A DNA stretch of 10,875 bases. It comes from Candidatus Equimonas enterica (GTDB lineage: Bacteria > Bacteroidota > Bacteroidia > Bacteroidales > Bacteroidaceae). Under the pieces are notes generated by a model, which saw only the letters and a program-made list of their open reading frames with translations, searched no databases and had not been told where the DNA came from. Where the stretch lies: assembly GCA_018066225.1 (NCBI GenBank), contig JAGHRU010000064.1:1-10875 (forward strand), written 5' to 3'. Below, in pieces: positions 6,113 to 10,875 of the stretch. Every line of letters begins with the position of its first letter. The stretch's first letter is position 1. The position numbers and the translations under genes were made by a program.

Positions 6113-6118
6113 TACGAC

Positions 6119-6165
6119 AAAAGGCTGCGGCGCAGAGAGCAACTCTTTCTGCGCCGCAGCCTTTT
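6119..6165. terminator. Strong (bidirectional) intrinsic terminator after lpxB
   Basis: A perfect 18-bp inverted repeat (6119-6136 and 6148-6165) with a GC-rich core GGCTGCGGCGCAGA closes an 11-base loop. Each strand ends in TTTT, so it can stop transcription in both directions. It begins 25 bases past the lpxB stop codon on the minus strand and insulates the chromosomal operon from the mobile-element region. Confidence 0.85.
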
Positions 6166-6190
6166 CTGTTGGCGTCCTGCGGTTGAGGAT

Positions 6191-7345
6191 TTAGGCTTGT
6201 CGTTGAGAGCAGACGATGATGTGCTGTGCTGCCACTGCGGGCGCGCCGACAGCACCGAGGCGACGACGCATCTCGCCGTAGCCTTCCAGCTGTGCGCGAC
6301 GCACCGCCGTGTCTGCCAAGAGCGGTGACAGCGCCGCAGCGATACGCCCTCTCGTGCAGTCGGCAGCCACGAGTTCGGGCACCACCTCACGCCCTGCGAT
6401 GAGATTGACGAGGGAGATATGCTGCACCGAGAGCACATGACGACGCGCCCAACGCAGCAGATGCGGCAACGCCGTGGCGTAGCAGACGACCTGCGGCACG
6501 CCGAAGAGCGCAGCCTCGAGCGTCGCTGTGCCACTCGTGACAAGGGCTGCTGTGGCGTGGGAGAGCAAAGCGAAAGTCTCACCATGCACCACCCGCACCT
6601 CGGGATGCGCAGCGACATACGGTGCATAGACCTCGGCCGAAGTCCCGGGTGCGCCAGCGATGAAAACATTGCAGCCGCTACCCACAGCCGCCACAGCATC
6701 GAGCATCAGCGGCAGGTTGCGCGCTATCTCGTGCGAACGACTGCCTGCAAGCAGAGCCACCACGGGCTTGCTGGCCTCGCCACCGTGACGCGCCACAAAT
6801 TCGGAGCGCTCCTCGGCGTAATCCGCCCTAAATGCCGTCACTTCGTCAAGGGTAGGATTGCCCACATACTGCACAGCATAGCCGTGCCGCTGGCCGAACC
6901 ACTCCACCTCGAAAGGCAAGATGGAGAGCAGACAATCTACATCGCGGCGCAACGCTCGTATGCGATACTCCTTCCACGCCCATATCTTCGGCGATATGTA
7001 GTAGCACACGGGGCACAACCGCTGGGCGTGCACATATTTAGCGATACTGAGGTTGAAGCCCGGGTAGTCCACGAGGATGAGGCGGTCGGGGCGGAAGTCG
7101 CGGATAGCCGCTTTGCACCGACGCATACCGCGAAGGATGGTCGGCAGATGCAAAAGCACGGGAATGAAGCCCATAAAAGCCAAATCGCGATAGTGCAACA
7201 CGGGCGTCGCCCCGGCCGCTTTGCCCATCAAGTCACCACCGACAAGGCAAAACTCTGCCGCTGCGTCGCGCTCTCGCAACGCAGAGATGAGATGAGCAGC
7301 GTGGAGATCGCCGCTGGCTTCTCCAGCGATGAGGAAATATCGCAT
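6191..7345 (-). CDS. lpxB: Lipid-A-disaccharide synthase LpxB
   Basis: LpxB (glycosyltransferase family 19, inner-membrane associated) joins UDP-2,3-diacylglucosamine to lipid X, giving the tetra-acylated disaccharide 1-phosphate of lipid A. Family marks are AGEASGD (7-13), LAFMGFIPVL (55-64), VDYPGFN (92-98), YYISPKIWAWK (115-125), then YVGNPTLDEV, LLAGSRSHEI and GTATLEAALFGVPQVVCY, the last two in the nucleotide-binding half. At 384 residues it is close to E. coli LpxB (382). The start at 7345 gives MRYFLIAGEASGD, as in homologues; an upstream ATG at 7384 would add 13 unlikely residues and is not preferred. It follows surE by 48 bases; a near-consensus -7 box (CATCTTTG, 7382-7389) in that gap could give it a promoter of its own. 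Confidence 0.96.
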   Translation of the reverse strand: MRYFLIAGEASGDLHAAHLISALRERDAAAEFCLVGGDLMGKAAGATPVLHYRDLAFMGFIPVLLHLPTILRGMRRCKAAIRDFRPDRLILVDYPGFNLSIAKYVHAQRLCPVCYYISPKIWAWKEYRIRALRRDVDCLLSILPFEVEWFGQRHGYAVQYVGNPTLDEVTAFRADYAEERSEFVARHGGEASKPVVALLAGSRSHEIARNLPLMLDAVAAVGSGCNVFIAGAPGTSAEVYAPYVAAHPEVRVVHGETFALLSHATAALVTSGTATLEAALFGVPQVVCYATALPHLLRWARRHVLSVQHISLVNLIAGREVVPELVAADCTRGRIAAALSPLLADTAVRRAQLEGYGEMRRRLGAVGAPAVAAQHIIVCSQRQA

Positions 7346-7393
7346 AACGTAAATCGGGATTTTAAGAAAACAAAACGGGCACAAAGATGCCTA

Positions 7394-8155
7394 TCAGAAA
7401 GCACCTTGCAGCACTTCCATCAGCGCATAGGCCGTATTGTCAAGGGTAGTAGGCGTCACAGCCACGTAGCCGTGAGATAGTGCCCAGTCATCGGTGTCTT
7501 CGGCTTCGGGCTCACAACACTCGCGATAACCCACGAGCCAGCAATAGGGTGCGCCATAGGGATGCTCCCGCTTGGCCACTTCTTCCACCCAACGTGCCTT
7601 GGCCATACGACAGATGCGCACACCTTCAAAGCGTTTGCACAGCGGGAAATTGACATTCAGACAGGTGAAAGCAGGCATTCCCATAGCAATGGCTTTGAGC
7701 GTAATGTCGATGAGATAAGGCGCAAGTGGCGTGAAGTCGGCATCGGGACGCATATCACAGAGCGAGAAGGCCACGGCAGGATAGCCCTGCATTGCCCCTT
7801 CGTGCACCACGCCCATCGTACCCGAGTAGTGGGCATTGACGCTGGAATTGTCGCCATGATTGATGCCACCGATAACGAGGTCGGGCTTACGGTCAGCGGG
7901 CAGCAGACACTCTAAGCCGAGCTTCACGCAATCGGTGGGCGAGCCTGTGCAACTATACACCGTCAAGCCCTCTTCTTGACGCACCAAGTGGTAGCGTAGC
8001 GGCAAGGCGGGCGTGATGGAAGTGGAAGCACCCGAGCGGCCGCAGTCGGGCGCAACGACAATGAGGTCAGCGATGGGGCGCAGGGTATCAATAAGGAAGT
8101 TAATGCCAGCGGCTTGGTAGCCGTCGTCGTTGGAAATGAAGATGAGGGGTTTCAT
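7394..8155 (-). CDS. surE: 5'-nucleotidase SurE
   Basis: SurE is a metal-dependent phosphatase that removes phosphate from nucleoside 5'- and 3'-monophosphates and short polyphosphate in the cytoplasm. The metal site is intact: SNDDG (8-12) with D10 and D11, VAPDCGRSGAS (34-44) with S41, and GGINHGDN (96-103) with N99. CTGSPTDCV (69-77) and YSGTMGVVHEGA complete the family pattern. Length is 253 residues, the same as E. coli SurE. Its start overlaps the stop of the licD-family gene as ATGA, and lpxB follows after 48 bases, so it is the middle gene of a three-gene operon. In Bacteroidales surE commonly lies beside lpxB, as far as I recall. No missing residue or frameshift is seen. Confidence 0.96.
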   Translation of the reverse strand: MKPLIFISNDDGYQAAGINFLIDTLRPIADLIVVAPDCGRSGASTSITPALPLRYHLVRQEEGLTVYSCTGSPTDCVKLGLECLLPADRKPDLVIGGINHGDNSSVNAHYSGTMGVVHEGAMQGYPAVAFSLCDMRPDADFTPLAPYLIDITLKAIAMGMPAFTCLNVNFPLCKRFEGVRICRMAKARWVEEVAKREHPYGAPYCWLVGYRECCEPEAEDTDDWALSHGYVAVTPTTLDNTAYALMEVLQGAF

Positions 8156-8961
8156 TCAGTTGGTAGGTCAGTAAGCGTTTCGAGGAAGAAGACAGCGTGT
8201 CCGCCACGCTTGCTCTCAGGCGGCAGCGTCATATAGTCTCGGTAAAGGTCGGTGAGGTAAGCCTCGGGACGAGCAGGGGCTGAAAACGTAGCGTCTTCAA
8301 AGCGGATGCTCCCCAAGGGGTATATGCTGTCGGCGCGGTGCATGATGCCGTAGCCATTGTTGTCAAGGGTGTTGCTGATGTACGCACCACGTCGGCGCAA
8401 GAGGCAGAGCACGCGCCACTGCAGCTTGCACCAAGCCCGCTTCAGCGTGAAGTAACCCCACTCTGCTGCGGAGCGCAGACTGTAATAATGCTGTGCCTTC
8501 AAGATGCTATTGGCACGGCAGTAGCCACGCGCGATACGCCGACAGGCTGATTGGCTCATCGTGGGATAGGCCATCATGGGGAAGATATCGACATAAAGCC
8601 CTTTGCCGTAAGGACGACTGAAATCGTCGTCGCGCTCCACGAGAAAGGAATTGCGGTCGCGTACCTTATAGATAGGCAGGCGCAGGGTAGCGTCGGTGGC
8701 AGGACACTGCAAGTAGAGATGCTCGGGCAAATCACGGCGAGCAGCCTCTACGAAGCGCGGCAAATCATCAACGTGCATGGCGATGTCGATGTCATCATCC
8801 CACGGGATAAAACCGCCATGGCGTACTGCGCCCAGCAGCGTACCCCCATCAAGCCAATAGGGGATGGCGTTGGCGCGGCACACGGTGTCAATGGCTTTGA
8901 GGATTTCGACCTGTTTGAGTTGCACAGCCCGCAGATGACGGGAGAGATAGTCTTGCATCAT
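8152..8961 (-). CDS. LicD-family protein (nucleotidyltransferase-fold, surface glycan decoration)
   Basis: LicD-family enzymes have a nucleotidyltransferase-like fold and transfer phosphocholine or related phospho-groups to surface glycans. The diagnostic block is present: YWLDGGTLLGAVRHGG, then FIPWDDDIDI with D55, D57 and D59 (numbered from the start at 8961). Conserved downstream segments include YLQCPATD and YVDIFPM. The frame is open to 9039, but the best -7 box of its promoter lies at 8999-9006 inside that extension, so translation must start later. ATG codons at 8961 and 8958 fit, giving 269 or 268 residues; the ATG at 8988 would be almost leaderless. It is the first gene of the operon with surE and lpxB. 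The transferred group and acceptor cannot be told from sequence. Confidence 0.88.
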   Translation of the reverse strand: MMQDYLSRHLRAVQLKQVEILKAIDTVCRANAIPYWLDGGTLLGAVRHGGFIPWDDDIDIAMHVDDLPRFVEAARRDLPEHLYLQCPATDATLRLPIYKVRDRNSFLVERDDDFSRPYGKGLYVDIFPMMAYPTMSQSACRRIARGYCRANSILKAQHYYSLRSAAEWGYFTLKRAWCKLQWRVLCLLRRRGAYISNTLDNNGYGIMHRADSIYPLGSIRFEDATFSAPARPEAYLTDLYRDYMTLPPESKRGGHAVFFLETLTDLPTE

Positions 8962-8998
8962 AAGTCTTGCAAAAGCGTGAAATCGCATTTCAGGTGTG

Positions 8999-9006
8999 CA
9001 AAGATA
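8999..9006 (-). promoter_or_regulatory. Promoter -7 box of the licD-surE-lpxB operon
   Basis: On the minus strand this reads TATCTTTG followed by C, the most common form of the Bacteroidota -7 box. No TTTG is found at the normal -33 distance. Transcription would begin near 8992, about 31 bases before the start codon at 8961. It settles the start of the licD-family gene. Confidence 0.65.
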
Positions 9007-9056
9007 CGCAAAACTTTTGAGAAGTGGGCCTTTCTGCATCTTTTTCGGCCAATAAT

Positions 9057-9087
9057 TTTGCCCGTTGCAGATAAACTGCTAACTTTG
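9057..9087 (+). promoter_or_regulatory. Promoter of the glycosyltransferase gene
   Basis: TTTG at 9057-9060 and TAACTTTG at 9080-9087 are separated by exactly 19 bases, a full match to the Bacteroidota -33/-7 consensus. Transcription would begin near 9094, leaving a leader of about 64 bases before the ATG at 9158. It stands back to back with the licD operon promoter. Confidence 0.8.
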
Positions 9088-9157
9088 CGTCCGCAGCAGA
9101 CGCACCGTGCGCACGATGCAACGTGTGCCTTTGCACCTAAAAGTTTTGTCCTCCGCT

Positions 9158-10165
9158 ATGACCTCTCCCGTCCTTATCCTTTTCTTCAACCGTCCTGACA
9201 CCTTGGCCCAAGTCTTCGCCGCAGTGCGTGAGGCGAGGCCGCCCGTGCTGTTTCTCTACCAAGACGGCGCGCGTGGCGAAAAAGACCTGGCAGGCATCGC
9301 GGCCTGCCGCGAAGTGGTGAGCCACATCGACTGGCCGTGCCAAGTGCATCGGCTCTATCAAGAGCGCAACTACGGTTGCGACCCTTCGGAGTTCATCTCC
9401 CAGAGATGGGCGTTTGGCGAGGTGGAGCGTTGCATCGTGCTGGAAGACGACGATGTGCCGTCGCAGAGTTTCTTCACCTTCTGCGACGCGATGCTCGAGC
9501 GGTACAAAGATGATGAGCGCGTCGGCATAATCAGCGGTTTCAACACTGACGAAAAGACGACCGACATCGGGGCAGACGACTATTTCTTCACCACCAATTT
9601 CAGCATCTGGGGCTGGGCATCGTGGCGGCGCGTCGTGGCGGCATGGGACGAGCACTACACCTGGCTCGACGACCCTACTGCCGTGGCACGCATAGAAGCA
9701 CTGAGCAGAGAGCGAAAACTCCGCAGTGACTTCCTGCCCATGTGTCGCACCCACCGCGACTCGGGCAAGGCCTACTATGAGACCATCTTCCACGCCCACT
9801 TGTTGCTCCACAGCCAGATGGCCATCGTACCAAGGGTGAACATGATACGCAACATCGGCGTAAGCGACGACAGCACGCACTTTGGCGGCAGCATCGCGAC
9901 GTTGCCCCATGCCTACCGACGCATCTTCACGATGAGCACCCACAACCTCGACACAGCGCATCTGACCGCACCAGCGCACATCATCGACCACACAGCCTAC
10001 CGTAAGCGCGTCTATCGCACCTGCTGCTGGGGGCATCCGTGGCTCAAGGTCGCGCGGTCGATAGAAGAACTGTGGCTTAACCTCAAATACGGCAACTACC
10101 GACGCATCACCCAGGCCGCCCGAGAGCGAATAAGTATCTGGTTGGGCGGCAGAAATTGGCATTAG
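9158..10165 (+). CDS. GT-A fold glycosyltransferase (HlpA-like / family 2-type)
   Basis: This 335-residue protein is a nucleotide-sugar-dependent transferase, probably acting on a surface polysaccharide or lipopolysaccharide at the cytoplasmic face. It opens with a Rossmann-like strand and loop PVLILFFNRPDTL (4-16), followed by LYQDGARG (33-40). The acidic metal and sugar-nucleotide site is VLEDDDVPS (94-102), and the acceptor-side signature WGWASWRR (151-158) is typical of the Bacteroidales 'hemolytic protein HlpA-like' glycosyltransferases. MIRNIGVSDDSTHFGG lies towards the C-terminus. No signal peptide or membrane helix is seen. A GTG at 9107 and an ATG at 9116 extend the frame, but 9158 gives the family-type N-terminus. 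Sugar and acceptor are unknown. The divergent licD operon suggests a shared envelope-glycan theme. Confidence 0.9.
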   Translation: MTSPVLILFFNRPDTLAQVFAAVREARPPVLFLYQDGARGEKDLAGIAACREVVSHIDWPCQVHRLYQERNYGCDPSEFISQRWAFGEVERCIVLEDDDVPSQSFFTFCDAMLERYKDDERVGIISGFNTDEKTTDIGADDYFFTTNFSIWGWASWRRVVAAWDEHYTWLDDPTAVARIEALSRERKLRSDFLPMCRTHRDSGKAYYETIFHAHLLLHSQMAIVPRVNMIRNIGVSDDSTHFGGSIATLPHAYRRIFTMSTHNLDTAHLTAPAHIIDHTAYRKRVYRTCCWGHPWLKVARSIEELWLNLKYGNYRRITQAARERISIWLGGRNWH

Positions 10166-10192
10166 GTCTATTTTCTCACGAAAAAGCAGACC
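10165..10192 (+). terminator. Weak hairpin after the glycosyltransferase
   Basis: GGTCT (10165-10169) pairs with AGACC (10188-10192), with TTTT and AAAA able to add inner pairs. It starts at the last base of the stop codon. There is no T tract after it, so termination here is doubtful. Confidence 0.3.
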
Positions 10193-10222
10193 AACAAAAC
10201 CTGCTATACGAAAGAAAAATCA

Positions 10223-10230
10223 TAACTTCG
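10223..10230 (+). promoter_or_regulatory. Candidate -7 box for the secreted-protein gene
   Basis: TAACTTCG differs from TAnnTTTG at one base. Transcription would start near 10237, about 54 bases before the ATG at 10291. No clear -33 TTTG is seen. Confidence 0.4.
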
Positions 10231-10290
10231 CGGGCGAAATGTCCGTTTTTAGGCACTTTTATAGCAACAATTCACCACAAATCATATTTC

Positions 10291-10875
10291 ATGCGCAAAA
10301 TCTTTACTCTCCTTTTCGCCTGTGCCACCACGCTCTGCGCCATGGGGCAAGGCCGCGTACTCCCAACCACTTTCTCGCCCGAGAGCGGCAGCACAGTCGA
10401 TAGGCTGCAAACCGTGACCGTCACCTATGATGGCCCCGAGGAAATGAACCAAGTCGGCTACTACAACTTCCAGGCCCGCATGTACGGCTTGGAGGAAATC
10501 AGCGTGTCTTCCCGCCCTTACCTGATGGACGATGAGGGCAAGGTGGCCTACAAAGCCGCCCGCGTGATGTGGCCGCTCAACCCCGACTACAAGAACGACT
10601 ACTACTACGACGGTGCTCGCCCACGCGCGGCTTCGCGTGCCAACACTACGGACTACTATCTCTACAACCAATACGACCTCACCTTCGACGGCGTGAAAGC
10701 AGGTCACTACACCCTTGTCATCCCCTCCAACTACATACTCTACTACATCGGCAACGACCTCTACGGTGCACCGCAGGTGACGGCCGAATATACGGTGAAG
10801 GAGGACACCCCCGCCACATTAGGGCAATATGCCTGCACCTTCTCGCCGGCCGAGGGCAGCTACACCAAGGAGTTT
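10291..10875 (+). CDS. Secreted repeat protein, N-terminal part (runs off the window)
   Basis: The frame is open for all 195 codons to the window end, so the gene is partial at its 3' end. It begins with a signal peptide (MRKIFTLLFACATTLCAMGQ), with likely cleavage near residues 19-20. C11 preceded by LFA could be read as a poor lipobox, but the hydrophobic part before it is short. The mature part is tyrosine-rich (KNDYYYDGARP, YYLYNQYDL, YILYYIG) and beta-prone. The motif TFSPESGS (27-34) recurs as TFSPAEGS (183-190), so the protein appears to be built from repeats of about 156 residues, probably immunoglobulin-like. It is exported to the periplasm or cell surface. I do not recognise a named family, and adhesion or glycan binding would be a guess. 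Confidence 0.85.
   Translation, partial: MRKIFTLLFACATTLCAMGQGRVLPTTFSPESGSTVDRLQTVTVTYDGPEEMNQVGYYNFQARMYGLEEISVSSRPYLMDDEGKVAYKAARVMWPLNPDYKNDYYYDGARPRAASRANTTDYYLYNQYDLTFDGVKAGHYTLVIPSNYILYYIGNDLYGAPQVTAEYTVKEDTPATLGQYACTFSPAEGSYTKEF

Larger units (their letters stand above)
5504..6118. other. AT-rich non-coding boundary between mobile element and chromosomal operon
   Basis: No reading frame here is convincing in length, composition or family resemblance. The stretch holds candidate promoters on both strands, nested inverted repeats, tandem GTGCTACCA repeats, a GGCTAATA direct repeat (5978-5985 and 5998-6005) and a 21-bp imperfect tandem repeat. No tRNA or other att target gene is recognisable. 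The drop in GC against the genes from 6191 onward places the edge of the accessory DNA within or near this stretch. Confidence 0.6.

Noticed and set aside
6060..6118. tRNA gene as an integration target at the boundary
   Set aside because: No cloverleaf arms, TPsiC GGTTCGA-type motif or CCA end can be found; the GGGTCAC units do not fold as a tRNA.
6419..7480. 353-residue plus-strand frame opposite lpxB
   Set aside because: It has no recognisable motif and a histidine/arginine-rich shadow composition, and it lies over unmistakable lpxB and the end of surE.
9137..10162. 341-residue minus-strand frame opposite the glycosyltransferase
   Set aside because: It is a mirror frame caused by GC-rich codon use; the plus-strand frame has clear family motifs and a consensus promoter.
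10282..10707. 141-residue minus-strand frame opposite the secreted protein
   Set aside because: The valine-rich shadow comes from the tyrosine codons of the plus-strand gene, which has a proper signal peptide and internal repeat.

Overview
The window looks like Bacteroidota DNA, most likely order Bacteroidales (Prevotella/Bacteroides-like). Three things point there: promoter -7 boxes of the TAnnTTTG type (for example TATCTTTG and TAACTTTG), an ORF6N-domain gene of the kind common in Bacteroidales mobile elements, and an lpxB-surE lipid A neighbourhood. It has two halves of different character. The left part (1 to about 6118) is AT-richer accessory DNA. The right part (about 6119 to the end) is GC-rich chromosomal sequence.

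Left half: six closely packed genes on the minus strand (5503 down to 272) form one probable operon. In transcription order they are a 188-residue protein with a homeodomain-like N-terminus, a 128-residue excisionase-type helix-turn-helix (HTH) protein, an ORF6N-domain protein, two very small unknown proteins (83 and 68 residues), and a 1064-residue DnaG-type primase fused to a P-loop helicase-like domain. The last four overlap each other, and a 13-bp hairpin with a T tail closes the operon. Beyond that terminator lies an array of TGTT(G/A)CA repeats at roughly 10-bp spacing, a plausible iteron-type replication origin. Together these look like the regulation-plus-replication module of an integrated replicating element: a phage satellite, integrative plasmid or mobilizable element. 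No integrase, mobilization or structural gene is visible, so the rest presumably lies left of the window.

The boundary (5504-6118) is AT-rich with no convincing gene. It holds a nested imperfect inverted repeat, a GGTGTCC/GGACACC palindrome, candidate promoters on both strands, tandem GTGCTACCA repeats ahead of an 8-codon ORF that may be the stump of an integrase gene, and an imperfect 21-bp tandem repeat. A strong 18-bp hairpin (6119-6165) closes the chromosomal operon.

Right half: a minus-strand operon of licD-family gene, surE and lpxB (8961 down to 6191), with lpxB making the lipid A disaccharide. Divergent from it is a plus-strand glycosyltransferase (9158-10165) with a near-consensus promoter. 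The two promoters sit back to back. The window ends inside a plus-strand secreted repeat protein (10291 onward). The right half is thus mostly about the cell envelope and surface glycans.
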